Part shown: positions 18,001-33,000 of the stretch, in pieces
How the letters are laid out: every line of letters begins with the position of its first letter
How positions within the stretch are numbered: the first letter of the stretch is position 1
NCBI RefSeq assembly: GCF_000196115.1
Contig: NC_005027.1
Location: forward strand, 6,320,001-6,384,000
Source of the DNA: Rhodopirellula baltica SH 1
Lineage (GTDB): Bacteria > Planctomycetota > Planctomycetia > Pirellulales > Pirellulaceae
Reading direction: 5' to 3'
DNA: 64,000 nt
The notes under the pieces: model-generated
Databases searched by the model: none
The model's input: the letters and a program-made list of their open reading frames with translations, nothing else
Told to the model about the DNA's origin: nothing
Position numbers and translations under genes: made by a program

Positions 18001-21000
18001 ACCAGTCCGAAACTCTGGTTCCCGCCGTTGCCGGAGTCACAACGGCGACTTTGGCCGAGGGTGATATTATCGGCTTCAATGACTCGTTCTTTCGATTGAG
18101 TTACACCGGTGGAACCGGAAATGACGTCACGCTTTCGTCGGTCTTTGCAAACGTCGAATTCGAGAGCAATACTACTTCACAAGACGAAGAAGAAGTCTCG
18201 GCGACTTCCGCAAATGTCCCGACCTTGTTGGTTCAAGGTGACCTGACGGGTCTGCCGGCTTCTGCGAGAACCCTAGGATTCTCGACCTCGCCGATTGCTG
18301 GTCCTTCGGCGTCAGTCGGAAGCGATTTCGAGATTGGCACGGAATTGATTCTGCCGGCGATGGATTACAGCGCTGGCACCACTTTCATCTTGGATCGAGT
18401 TGATTCCAACGGTGCTAGCACTCCACCTGAAACGGACGGCAGTAGCGTCGCATTCTTAGAACTGCTTGACGACAATCTGATCGAAGGATCAGAAAAGTTT
18501 AACATCACCTTGGATCCTGGTACGACGACCGCGCTTCAGCTCGGGCCCGTTGATAGCCCAACCGGTCCGGTGGAGTCGATCACAACGCACGAAATCGTCG
18601 ATAACGACTTCATCAAATTCGACGTTAACCCATCTGGATCGTTGGTCGGTCCCGATCAGTCATTTGCCGAAGGCACCGCTGCTGGTGACATCGCGATTTC
18701 TGTCACGACCAGCAACGACGGCGGAGCTACCTATGGCGTCGGGAATGCCGTCTTGCCGGTTGGGGCATCAATTGAGCTCGACCTGGTTGATGGTGGCACG
18801 GTGACCGCCCTGAATCCAGCCGACTATGAATTCACCGGGTCAAATTTCACCATCGGTGCGGGTGCCGTTCCCGCAACGCTCACTGCAGTGGGCGCCGTTA
18901 ACGCCAAGACTGATTCACTTGTCGAAGGCGACGAGCAATTTCAGGTCAATTTCGCCAATCTTGTTAGCAACAACACCAGTGGTGCCACTAATCCGATCAA
19001 CAGCCAGGTCGACCTGACCGGCCCAGAAACCATCACAATCACCGATGATGACACTGCAACGGTTCAATTCAACATCGCAAGCAGCAGTGTTGCCGAGACC
19101 GGTGGAACGCTGGAAGTTGATCTCAAGCTCAATCTGACGGGCGGTGCGACTGCAACCGGGCAGCCAATCACGATCAACGTGGAAGATTTGTTGACCACCG
19201 GTGCTGGCACAGCATTGTTGGGGGCCGCCAATGACTACACGGTTGATTCTGCAACAGTGACCTTCCCCGCAGGTTCGGTTGATGGTGCCATCGTGCCAAT
19301 CACACTGACAATCAATAATGATTCATTGGTTGAAGGTCCTGAGACCGTTGACTTCAGTTTGGTGGATACTGGCACCAACCTGCCCGCGCTGAGCGGACAA
19401 GTGACCGCTGGCACGCAAACAACCCACCAAGTCACCATCACCGACAACGACGATGCGACCTGGTCGATCAGTGGCGACACGGCAGTGAGCGAATTGACCG
19501 GATCGAACGTAGCGACTTACACGGTGGCCCTTGGCGGGAACCTTCAAGCAGGCGAGAACGCTTCGGTGACTTTGGAAGTTGACTTCCCAAATGTTGCTCC
19601 GAACCTTGATCCTGCGGAGTTGGCTGACGCGATCAACATTGCGATTTCCAATGCACCTCACGCCAGCGGGACGTATAGCGTGGGTGTGGTCACTGCGACG
19701 ACCGTTGAGTTGATCTACGACCACGATGGTGTTGGCGGTGACGGACCGGTCGACAGCCTTGCGTTTGAGATCACGATTGATGACGCCGACAACTTGGTGG
19801 AAGGTCCAGAGGACTACCGCATCACGTTGCAGGCCGCTTCGGCAGCTAGCACGACGGGTGCGAACGTTCTGATCGACGGCACGAACAACAGTGTCAGCAC
19901 GACGATCGCTGACCAAGACGACGCGACTTGGTCGATCAGTGGCGACACGGCAGTGAGCGAATTGACCGGATCGAACGTAGCGACTTACATGGTGGCCCTT
20001 GGCGGTAACCTTCAAGCAGGCGAGAACGCTTCGGTGACTTTGGAAGTTGACTTCCCAAATGTTGCTCCGAACCTTGATCCAGCGGAGTTGGCTGACGCGA
20101 TCAACATTGCGATTTCCAATGCACCTCACGCCAGCGGGACGTACAGCGTGGGTGTGGTCACTGCGACGACCGTTGAGTTGATCTACGACCACGATGGTGT
20201 TGGCGGTGACGGACCGGTCGACAGCCTTGCGTTTGAGATCACGATTGATGACGCCGACAACTTGGTGGAAGGTCCAGAGGACTACCGCATCACGTTGCAG
20301 GCCGCTTCGGCAGCTAGCACGACGGGTGCGAACGTTCTGATCGACGGCACGAACGACAGTGTCAGCACGACGATCGCTGACCAAGACGATGCGACCTGGT
20401 CGATCAGTGGCGACACGGCAGTGAGCGAATTGACCGGATCGAACGTAGCGACTTACACGGTGGCCCTTGGCGGGAACCTTCAAGCAGGCGAGAACGCTTC
20501 GGTGACTTTGGAAGTTGACTTCCCAAATGTTGCTCCGAACCTTGATCCTGCGGAGTTGGCTGACGCGATCAACATTGCGATTTCCAATGCACCTCACGCC
20601 AGCGGGACGTATAGCGTGGGTGTGGTCACTGCGACGACCGTTGAGTTGATCTACGACCACGATGGTGTTGGCGGTGACGGACCGGTCGACAGCCTTGCGT
20701 TTGAGATCACGATTGATGACGCCGACAACTTGGTGGAAGGTCCAGAGGACTACCGCATCACGTTGCAGGCCGCTTCGGCAGCTAGCACGACGGGTGCGAA
20801 CGTTCTGATCGATGGCACGAACAATAGTGTCGACACGACGATCGCTGACCAAGACGATGCGACCTGGTCGATCAGTGGCGACACGGCAGTGAGCGAATTG
20901 ACCGGATCGAACGTAGCGACTTACACGGTGGCCCTTGGCGGGAACCTTCAAGCAGGCGAGAACGCTTCGGTGACTTTGGAAGTTGACTTCCCAAATGTTG

Positions 21001-24000
21001 CTCCGAACCTTGATCCAGCGGAGTTGGCTGACGCGATCAACATTGCGATTTCCAATGCACCTCACGCCAGCGGGACGTACAGCGTGGGTGTGGTCACTGC
21101 GACGACCGTTGAGTTGATCTACGACCACGATGGTGTTGGCGGTGACGGACCGGTCGACAGCCTTGCGTTTGAGATCACGATTGATGACGCCGACAACTTG
21201 GTGGAAGGTCCAGAGGACTACCGCATCACGTTGCAGGCCGCTTCGGCAGCTAGCACGACGGGTGCGAACGTTCTGATCGACGGCACGAACAACAGTGTCA
21301 GCACGACGATCGCTGACCAAGACGATGCGACCTGGTCGATCACTGGTGAAGCCGGCGTTGAAGAAGATCCAACAGGCAACAACGTAGCCACCTACGTGTT
21401 GGCTTTGGGTGGGACGCTTCAGGCCGGTGAGAACGCGGCTGTGGAGCTGGAAGTCACTTTCCCAGCCGGCGGAACGAGCATGGACGCGGCAGACTTGCTC
21501 GACGCAATCAGCATAGCCCTTTCCGGCACCGCTCCGACCAGTGGCATGTTTACCCCGACGGTCACCAGTCCCACCACCGTGCTCATTGAGTACACCCATG
21601 GTGGCACTGATGGCACCGTCGATTCGTTGTCGTTCGATATCACAATCGACGATGACAACTTGGTGGAAGGTCCAGAAGACTACACGGTCAGCCTGAATGC
21701 GGTTCCGACGGCGAACTCTCCCGCGGTCATGCCCAGCAGCACCGGTGCCAGCGTTCTGATCGATGGCACGAACAATAGTGTCGACACGACGATCACCGAC
21801 AATGATGTGGCCACCTGGTCGATCACTGGTGATACGACAGTCATTGAGGGTGTGGGGGCTGTGTATCAATTAAAGCTCGATGGCACATTCCAAGCAGGTG
21901 AGTCGGTGTCCGTTGATATCTCCCGCGGTGGCCTGGGTACCGGGCCGAGTATGGATCCCGCTGAGAGCTTTGGTGGAGGTGATCTCAACGGTTTTGCTGC
22001 CGACCTAAATACTGCAATTGCTGCCTACAACAATCCTCTAGCAGGCAATAGCGGCACGTATGCATTGCTTTCCGGATCGCGGCTGGAATACACCCATGGC
22101 ATGACCGACGGGACGGCCAATGATTTTGCTATCACGATCAACACAAACGATGACAGCCTCGTCGAAGGCCCCGAGGATTTCCGAGTTCTGATTGACCCAC
22201 CAGTCGGAAGCACGACCGGCATCCCTCTCTCCAATATCATCATCGGCACTCCTGATGCTGTAGTCACCACGATTACCGATAATGATCCGGCAACGTGGTC
22301 GCTCACAGACAACAACACCGTTGCCAATCAGGTCAACGAGACACCCACACCGGGGCCAGGTGCGACCAACGCGATGTACAACCTGGCACTGGCTGGGACT
22401 TTCCAAGCGGGAGAAGTCGCTGCGGTTCAGTTGGAAGTGACCTTTCCCAATGCGTTGCCAAGCAATAATCCCGCTGAGGCCTCTGATTTCACCAATTCGC
22501 TGCTGATGGACGTGAACAACTCGATCACGGCGGCCGGGCTTGGTGCCAATTACACCGCTGTGGCCAGTGGCACCGGCGTAGCGATCACGTACACCGACAC
22601 GAATCCCGGCACCGGAGGCAACAACACAGGCGGCACCGCCGCGACACTGCCATTGTTATTGTCGATTCTCGATGACATGGCTTCAGAAGGTCCCGAGGAC
22701 TTCACCCTAACCATCACGCCGATCGCGCCGAGTACCAGTGGTGCAACGGTTGCGGTGGACACGGTCACTCCAGCCGACACGGTAACGACGACGATCGTCG
22801 ACGATGATTCGACCAACTGGCAGTTGTTGCAGACCGGACCGACTACAATCGATGAGGCTGATTCGGCGATGTACTCGCTGGGTCTGACCGGTGCTGCGGT
22901 CAGCGCTGGCGAGACAGCGACGATTGACATTGTTCGTACGCTCAACTCCCCAATGACGGCCGCCGACTTTACGGAGACATTGGGTGAGGCAATTCAAGAA
23001 GCTGTCGACGCTTACAATGCGGCGGGCGGTGGCGGCCCCCTTGCAAGATCACCTGGCGACGATAATTCGTTCACATACTCGATGGGAACCGTCACCTTCA
23101 CCGGTGACGGATTGGCTAACACGCCGACGCTTGCGATCGACCTGACGACGTTCGATGATACGAACGCAAGTCAACCGGGGCACTTGGCCAATTTGGTTGA
23201 ACCCACAGAGTCCTTCAGCATCGACATCAGCAATCCAGGCGGATCGATTGTTCCCGCGATCGGAATTACAGGTGCCGCGACGCAAGCGACCACGGTGACT
23301 GACGATGACTCGTCTGAAATCACAATCGAAGCAATCCAGCAGGCGTCGGAGGATCCGGTTGGGTCAGGGACCGACGGAATCTTCAGAGTTTCGATGTCCA
23401 ACCCGAGCCAGAATAGTGTCTCGGTCAACTTCACTGACCAAGTTGTTCCACAGACAGCTCAGCCCGGCCAAGATTACCAAGCCATCCTTGGCTCGGCGGT
23501 ATTGTTCACTGGCAATTCGACGCTTCCAAAGCTGATCAGTGTCGATACGATTGACGACTCGTTGGTCGAAGGCGATGAGTCCGTCATTGTGAAATTGACG
23601 GAATTCACTTTCCCAGGGATGGTTGACCCGGATATCACGATTGCTGCAACGGGTGGTACCCCCACCGCACCGACCGGCGACACTGCTGCGTTGACGATCA
23701 CCGACAACGACTTAGCTGAAGTTGAATTCACTGCGGCAACACAGAGCACAGACGAAGCAACTGCCCTCGACATCACTGTTGAGTTGAATATGGTGGGTAC
23801 ATCTACCGCTTTAGGCACCGCAGTCACTGTCGATGTATCTGATCTACTGACGGGAAGTGCGATTGATCCCGCAGATTACAGCCTGAGTGCGACCAGTGTC
23901 ACATTCAACGTTGGTTCCGTCGACGGTGATACGCAGATTGTCACACTGACACCTGTTGATGACAGCTTGGTCGAGGGTGACGAAACGGTCGACCTTGAGT

Positions 24001-27000
24001 TGCAAAACCTGACCACATTGAGTGGCCAAGTTTCGCTGGGTACGACAGCCGATCAGACGGTCACCATCACCGACAATGAGTTGGCTGAGTGGAATCTAGT
24101 TCAAAGTGGATCGCCTGTGACCGAAGGTGGCACGGTGGATTACACGTTCTCGCTGACCGGTAGCGGCAGCGGTGGGGCACCTTACTTGTTCCAAGCCGGA
24201 GAAGATGCATCGGTCGACGTGCAAGTCGACGAACTGACGACTGATTACGGAGTCGACTACGCCGACGCAGTGACTGCAATTCAAAATGCAGTGACCGCTT
24301 GGAATGCAGCCAACCCAACCTCGGGTTTCCTCACAGCAACGTTCGCCGGTGGAGCAGCTCCAGTTGTGCTGACCTACCTTGCCGGTAGCAACGGTGACGG
24401 AACGGGTGCCGACACAGCAATGACCAACCCGTTGGTTGTCAGCGTGGTCGCTACGGATGATTCGCTGATTGAAGGCACCGAGAATGTCGAAATCACGATC
24501 GACAATCCTGGTAGTTCGACTGGCGCTGACGTGCGTCTGTTGGGTGATGATGGCACGGGAACAGCTGTTGCCGACATCACGGTCAATACCGAGATCGTTG
24601 ACAACGACTTGGCGGAGTGGAACTTGGTTCAAAGTGGCTCACCCGTGACCGAAGGTGGCACGGTGGATTACACGTTCTCGCTGACCGGTAGCGGCAGCGG
24701 TGGGGCACCTTACCTGTTCCAATCAGGTGAAGATGCCTCGGTTGAAGTTCAGGTCGACGAATTGACGACTGATTACGGAGTCGACTACGCCGACGCAGTG
24801 ACAGCGATTCAGAGTGCCGTGACAGCTTGGAACACTGCCAACCCGGCTTCAGGTTTCTTGACTGCAACTTTTGCGGGTGGAACTGCCCCTGTTGTCCTGA
24901 CGTACCTTGCCGGTAGCAATGGGGATGGAACGGGTGCGGACACGGCACTGACGAATCCATTGGTCGTCAGCGTGGTAGCTACCGATGACTCGTTGGTTGA
25001 GGGCACTGAGAACGTCGAGATCACGATTGACAATCCTGGCAGCTCGACGGGTGCCGACGTGCGTCTGTTGGGTGACGATGGCACCGGAACGGCTGTTGCC
25101 GACATCACCGTCAATACCGAGATCACGGATAATGAAAAAGCTGAGTGGGGGCTTATTCAAAGCCCTGACGACACCATTGATGAAGGCGATACGCAGACAT
25201 ACACGTTCTCGTTGAGCGCAAGCGGCAGCGGTGGAGCACCCTACTTGTTCCAGGCCGGCGAGAAGGCAACTGTCGAGGTCCAGCTTGATCCACTCGATAC
25301 CAGCATTGGAGACGACTATCCGAGTCCCGTCACTGCGATCATGAACGCAGTCAGCGACTGGAATACGAACAATGGTCCGGGCGCCGGATTGTTGGAGGCG
25401 ACTTTTGCGGGTGGAACGGCCCCGGTCGTGCTGACCTATACCGCTGGCGACAACGGTGATGGAACAGGCAATCCGACTGCCATGACTAACTTGAATGTCG
25501 AGATTATTGCCACCGATGACTCACTTGTTGAAGGTTCTGAGGATCTGAACCTTTTCATCGAAAACCCCGGCAATGCTGGAACTGGCGGCGACATCCAGTT
25601 GCTCGGTGGTGTCAGTCTGATCGACAAGACTACCACAATCGTTGACAACGACTTGGCGGAGTGGAACTTGGTTCAAAGTGGCTCACCCGTGACCGAAGGT
25701 GGCACGGTGGATTACACGTTCTCGCTGACCGGTAGCGGCAGCGGTGGGGCACCTTACCTGTTCCAATCAGGTGAAGATGCCTCGGTTGAAGTTCAGGTCG
25801 ACGAATTGACGACTGATTACGGAGTCGACTACGCCGACGCAGTGACAGCGATTCAGAGTGCCGTGACAGCTTGGAACACTGCCAACCCGGCTTCAGGTTT
25901 CTTGACTGCAACTTTTGCGGGTGGAACTGCCCCTGTTGTCCTGACGTACCTTGCCGGTAGCAATGGGGATGGAACGGGTGCGGACACGGCACTGACGAAT
26001 CCATTGGTCGTCAGCGTGGTAGCTACCGATGACTCGTTGGTTGAGGGCACTGAGAACGTCGAGATCACGATTGACAATCCTGGCAGCTCGACGGGTGCCG
26101 ACGTGCGTCTGTTGGGTGACGATGGCACCGGAACGGCTGTTGCCGACATCACGGTCAATACCGAGATCATTGACAACGACTTGGCGGAGTGGAACTTGGT
26201 TCAAAGTGGCTCACCCGTGACCGAAGGTGGCACGGTGGATTACACGTTCTCGCTGACCGGTAGCGGCAGCGGTGGGGCACCTTACTTGTTCCAAGCCGGA
26301 GAAGATGCATCGGTCGACGTGCAAGTCGACGAACTGACGACTGATTACGGAGTCGACTACGCCGACGCAGTGACTGCAATTCAAAATGCAGTGACCGCTT
26401 GGAATGCAGCCAACCCAACCTCGGGTTTCCTCACAGCAACGTTCGCCGGTGGAGCAGCTCCAGTTGTGCTGACCTACCTTGCCGGTAGCAACGGTGACGG
26501 AACGGGTGCCGACACAGCAATGACCAACCCGTTGGTTGTCAGCGTGGTCGCTACGGATGATTCGCTGATTGAAGGCACCGAGAATGTCGAAATCACGATC
26601 GACAATCCTGGTAGTTCGACTGGCGCTGACGTGCGTCTGTTGGGTGATGATGGCACGGGAACAGCTGTTGCCGACATCACGGTCAATACCGAGATCGTTG
26701 ACAACGACTTGGCGGAGTGGAACTTGGTTCAAAGTGGCTCACCCGTGACCGAAGGTGGCACGGTGGATTACACGTTCTCGCTGACCGGTAGCGGCAGCGG
26801 TGGGGCACCTTACCTGTTCCAATCAGGTGAAGATGCCTCGGTTGAAGTTCAGGTCGACGAATTGACGACTGATTACGGAGTCGACTACGCCGACGCAGTG
26901 ACAGCGATTCAGAGTGCCGTGACAGCTTGGAACACTGCCAACCCAACCTCGGGTTTCCTCACAGCAACGTTCGCCGGTGGAGCAGCTCCAGTTGTGCTGA

Positions 27001-30000
27001 CCTACCTTGCCGGTAGCAACGGTGACGGAACGGGTGCCGACACAGCAATGACCAACCCGTTGGTTGTCAGCGTGGTCGCTACGGATGATTCGCTGATTGA
27101 AGGCACCGAGAATGTCGAAATCACGATCGACAATCCTGGTAGTTCGACTGGCGCTGACGTGCGTCTGTTGGGTGATGATGGCACGGGAACAGCTGTTGCC
27201 GACATCACGGTCAATACCGAGATCGTTGACAACGACTTGGCGGAGTGGAACTTGGTTCAAAGTGGCTCACCCGTGACCGAAGGTGGCACGGTGGATTACA
27301 CGTTCTCGCTGACCGGTAGCGGCAGCGGTGGGGCACCTTACCTGTTCCAATCAGGTGAAGATGCCTCGGTTGAAGTTCAGGTCGACGAATTGACGACTGA
27401 TTACGGAGTCGACTACGCCGACGCAGTGACAGCGATTCAGAGTGCCGTGACAGCTTGGAACACTGCCAACCCGGCTTCAGGTTTCTTGACTGCAACTTTT
27501 GCGGGTGGAACTGCCCCTGTTGTCCTGACGTACCTTGCCGGTAGCAATGGGGATGGAACGGGTGCGGACACGGCACTGACGAATCCATTGGTCGTCAGCG
27601 TGGTAGCTACCGATGACTCGTTGGTTGAGGGCACTGAGAACGTCGAGATCACGATTGACAATCCTGGCAGCTCGACGGGTGCCGACGTGCGTCTGTTGGG
27701 TGACGATGGCACCGGAACGGCTGTTGCCGACATCACGGTCAATACCGAGATCATTGACAACGACTTGGCGGAGTGGAACTTGGTTCAAAGTGGCTCACCC
27801 GTGACCGAAGGTGGCACGGTGGATTACACGTTCTCGCTGACCGGTAGCGGCAGCGGTGGGGCACCTTACCTGTTCCAATCAGGTGAAGATGCCTCGGTTG
27901 AAGTTCAGGTCGACGAATTGACGACTGATTACGGAGTCGACTACGCCGACGCAGTGACAGCAATTCAGAGTGCCGTGACAGCTTGGAACACTGCCAACCC
28001 GGCTTCAGGTTTCTTGACTGCAACTTTTGCGGGTGGAACTGCCCCTGTTGTCCTGACGTACCTTGCCGGTAGCAATGGGGATGGAACGGGTGCGGACACG
28101 GCACTGACGAATCCATTGGTCGTCAGCGTGGTAGCTACCGATGACTCGTTGGTTGAGGGCACTGAGAACGTCGAGATCACGATTGACAATCCTGGCAGCT
28201 CGACGGGTGCCGACGTGCGTCTGTTGGGTGACGATGGCACCGGAACGGCTGTTGCCGACATCACCGTCAATACCGAGATCGTTGACAACGATACCGCGAC
28301 CTTCACTATCGATGACGTCTCGGTGACTGAGGGAGGGAATCTGGTCTTCACTGTGACACTCGATGAGGCCATCGACATTGATGTCGCCATCGACGTTTCG
28401 TTTGCGGGTGTGACCGCGACCGACGGCACGGATTACGACGCGACGACTCAGACTGTCACGTTCTTTGCTGTTGACGGCGCGACGACGAAGACCGTCACTG
28501 TCACCACAGTGGACGAGACATTGGTCGAAAGTGACGAAACGTTCACATCATCGCTTGCGGTCAGTCCAACCACTCCAGTGGGGACTCGCGATATCGTCAC
28601 CTCGGATACAAGCACAGGTACGATTTTGAATGACGATGTCGTCAGCTTTGAGATCGCAGATGTGACGGTCAACGAAGGGGACCCAGCGGTTCCGCCGCCG
28701 ACCGTCGCGACGTTCACGATCACTCGCGACCTGGACGCCGACAAGAACGTGAGTGTCGTGGTCTCGACCGCAGACGGAACGGCTACGGTCGCTGACAATG
28801 ATTACACCGCCAAGACCGAGACCGTCGTGTTCGCTCCCGGTCAGATGTCCAAAACATTCACCGTCGACATCACGCGTGACCTCAACGTCGAGCTGGACGA
28901 AACCTTCTTGGTGAATTTGACGGATGCGGCTTACGACGGGAATGTGGGTGCTCCTCAAGTGAGTCTCACTCCGGCAGGTGCTCCTCCAGCGATTGGCGTA
29001 GACACCGATGCAACGGCAATCGGAACGATCAACAACGACGATGCGTTGATTGAATTCGATCAACCGGGCATCACGATCGGTTCGCTCAGCAATGAAGATG
29101 GAACCACCGGCAGTGGGCCCGTCCTGATCGTGACCGGTGACATCACGGGAACGTCGGTCGCTTCGCGAACGGTGACCTTCAGTATCACGGGTGGAACGGC
29201 CACTTTGGGAATCGACTACAACTTCACTGGTAGCATCGTGATTCCGGAAGGTGATTACAGCGGTAGCAACGGTGAATTCGACCTGACGCTCTACGACATG
29301 AACGGCGATCTGGTCGCGACCAGCGGTCTGCCTCCAGTCTTGGAAATCCTCAACGACAACATTTTGGAAGGACCTGAAACACTCAATATCGGTGGTCTCG
29401 GCTTGGGAACCACATTCCAAGGTGGCGACGTCAACCAGAACAGCTTCAATCAGTTCAACGCGGCGCACACGATTGCGGATGACGAAAGTGCCGTGATTCA
29501 AATTGTTGATACTACCGTTCTGGAGAGTGCAGCTCCCGGTACCGAAAACGTACCGGTCACACTAACAATCAACGGAACGGGCTCCGGCCCTGTCATGATC
29601 GCCCCCGGCGTGATGATCATTGCTGCCGTTGACGACAAGGGCGATGGCACCGCAACCAGCGGTGACGATTACGACACCTTCGTGGCTCAGAATGTCGTGT
29701 TTACCGCGGCAGACAGTCCACTTACAACCAACGTCGTCACCAAAAATGTGACGTTGAATACCAAAGCGGACACGATCGTCGAAGCCGATGAAACGGTGAA
29801 CTTAGAGATCCTTCCGACCGGAATCACGACGATTCCTGGATCACTGAATGTGACAGCCGCCGGTGGCACGGTGACGATCGAGGATGATGACGCAGCGGCA
29901 GTTTCGTTGAACGTCGCATCGGTCACTGTGAATGAAGATTTGGGAACAGTTGATGTTGTCGTCTCACTATCGGGTGACGTTCAAGACGGCTTCGATGTTG

Positions 30001-33000
30001 CCTACAGCTTTACCGATGGAAACGCAGTCGGTGGCACGGATTACGACAACACCGCCGGGACGTTGACTTTCGCCGGAACGAACGGTGAAACCCAGACGAT
30101 CACGATTCCAGTCACGGTTGACGCGATTGTGGAAGGCGACGAAACGTTTATCGTCAACTTGGGTGCGATCACACCGGTGTCGGCGCCGGTCGCTTCGATC
30201 ACAGCCAGTGGTTCCACCGAAGTAACGATTGTCAACGATGACGACGCTGTGTTGACGGTAACCAGCACCACGGTCAACGAAGACCTCGGCACCGTGGACG
30301 TGACGGTCACCTTGGATCAGGCCGTCCAAGGCGGATTCACCGTGGACTACTTGCTGCCAGTTGGTACGGCGGATTCCGCCGACTACACGACCACCGGCGG
30401 GACGTTGACATTCGTCGGCAGTGCCAACGAAACGCAAACGATCACGATTCCAATTGCGATTGACGCAATCGTGGAAGCGGATGAGGTGTTCAGTGTGACA
30501 CTCAGCAACGTCGTTCCTGGCGATGCCCTGGTGGATGCCAATGACATCGACGCGACCAGTACTGGCACGGTAACGATCGTCAACGACGATCAAGCTGTGT
30601 TGACGGTTACTAGCACGACGGTCAACGAAGACCTCGGGACGGTCGACGTCACCGTCACCCTTGATAAGGCTGTTCAAAGTGGGTTCATGGTCGACTACTC
30701 GTTGCCTACTGGCACCGCGGATGCGACGGACTACACAACCACCGGCGGCACGCTGACATTCGTTGGTGGTGCAAACGAGACTCAAACGATCACCATTCCG
30801 ATCACTGTCGATTCGACCGTTGAACCGGACGAGAATTTCAGCGTGACGCTCAGCAACGTTGTTCCATCGGATGCAGGCGTGGACGCAGCTGATATTGATG
30901 CGACCAACACCGGAACGGTGACGATTGTCAACGACGATGCGGCCACACTTAGCATCGACGACGTGGTTGAGTTGGAAACCAATAGTGGCACGACGACGGC
31001 GACCTTCACAGTCCTCTTGAGTGCTCCTGCCAGCGACCCCGTTAGCGTCGATTACACCACCCGCGATGGCTCGGCCACCACGGGCGACAATGACTATGTC
31101 CTCAACAGCGGCACGCTCAACTTTGCCGCGGGTGTCACGACTCAGACGATCACCGTCGTGATCAACGGTGATTCGCAAGTGGAACTTGATGAAAACTTCT
31201 TCATCGACCTTAGTAACGAGCTCTACAATGGAGTCTCGGATACGACTCGTTTGACGATTGCCGATGCCGAAGGCGAAGGCACGATCACAAACGACGACTT
31301 GACCGTCGTCACGATCAACGACCAAGCCGTTTTGGAAACCAATGCCGGTACGACCACTGCGACCTTCACGGTCACGCTGAGCGAACCGGCCAGCGAGGAA
31401 ATCACGGTGGCTTACACGACGACCGACGGCACGGCTACGACGGCGGATGGTGACTATGTCAGCAACGCTGGCACGTTGACCTTCGCTCCAGGTGTGACCA
31501 GCCAACCGGTGGTTGTCACAATCAACGGCGATGTGCAGGTCGAACTCGACGAATTGTTCACCGTTGACTTGAGCGATCCACAGTTTAACGGTGCGACCGA
31601 CCCTTCCCGTGTCATCATTGTTGACGGTCAGGGTGAAGGCACGATTACCAATGACGATTCAGCAGAGTTCACTGTTAGCAGTGAAACGGGTGTCGAAGAC
31701 GGCGGACCGATGACGTTCACTGTGACGCTGTCCAATCCGGTTGATGTGGAAACCAAGGTGGATGTTTCAACAGTTGACGGCACCGCTTTGATCAGCGATT
31801 CGGATTACGGTGCGGTCACGTCGCAAACACTGACGTTCGCGGCCGGGGCAACCACGGCAACGTTCACGGTCACACCGACCGCGGACAATCAAGTCGAACT
31901 GGATGAGACGTTCGGAATCCTGTTGGACAACGTGGTGGATGGGGGTCGTGCGGTCACCGCCAGCAGCACCAACGGAATCGGTACGATCACCGACGATGAT
32001 GCGGCCGAGTTCACCGTCAGCAGTGAAACGGGTGCCGAAGACGGCGGACCGGTCACCTTCACCGTGACACTGTCCAACGCCGTTGACGTTGCCACCAGTG
32101 TCGACGTTTCGACCAATGATGGATCGGCAACGCTGGCCGACGGGGACTATACCCAGGTTTCGGGCCTGACACTGAACTTTGCTGCGGGTGTGACCACGCA
32201 AACGTTCACCGTCACCCCGACCGCGGACAGCACCGTCGAGCTCGACGAAACGTTTACCGTCAGCTTGTCCGGTCTTGTCGATGGCGGACGCGCGGTAACC
32301 GCAAGTGCCACTGCAGGCACGGGCACGATCACCAATGACGACAGTGCTGAGTTCACGGTTGGAAATGCATCGGGTGCCGAAAACGGCGGACCGTTGACCT
32401 TCACCGTGACCCTGTCCGACGCGGTCGATGTGGCCACCAGCGTCGAAGTTTCGACCGCAGACGGGACGGCCACCTTGCTCGACAGCGACTACGGTCAAGT
32501 TTCCGGCTTGGTGTTGAACTTCGCAGCGGGTGTCACAACCCAAACGTTCCAAGTTACCCCAACGCCTGATAGCACGGTGGAACCTGATGAAAACTTCACG
32601 GTCAGTTTGGCCAACGTGGTTGACGGCGGACGTTCGGTCACGGCAAGTGCCGCAACTGGCACCGGCACGATCACCAACGATGACTCGGCCAATGTGACGA
32701 TCACGTCAACGGTGGATGGCAACGAAGCAGGACCGGTCAACGGCATTTTCAATGCCACCATGTCGGCTCCGAGTTCCACTGCGACCACCGTGAGCTTCTT
32801 GATCGATGCGTCGGGCATTCCCGCTCTGACCGCAACAAACGGTGTGGACTACACCATCGGATCGCTGGTCATCCCCGCTGGACAGACGACCGGCCAATTG
32901 GTGGTCACCGTTCTGCCGGACTCGATCGTCGAGTATTCCGAAGCCGTCAAGATCGCGCTGGTAAGCACCGACAACAGCAACATCACCGCATCGGGCAACG

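Noticed and set aside
19323..21869. 848-codon open frame on the minus strand opposite the 468-bp repeats
   Set aside because: It mirrors the repeat structure of the sense gene and has no independent family motif or ribosome binding site. The sense frame is open for 8173 codons with clear domains, so the antisense frame is a codon-bias artefact of repeated sequence.
29967..31505. 512-codon minus-strand open frame inside the giant gene (also 36462-37886)
   Set aside because: Arg- and Asp-rich shadow translations with no recognisable domain, explained by the composition of the sense strand.
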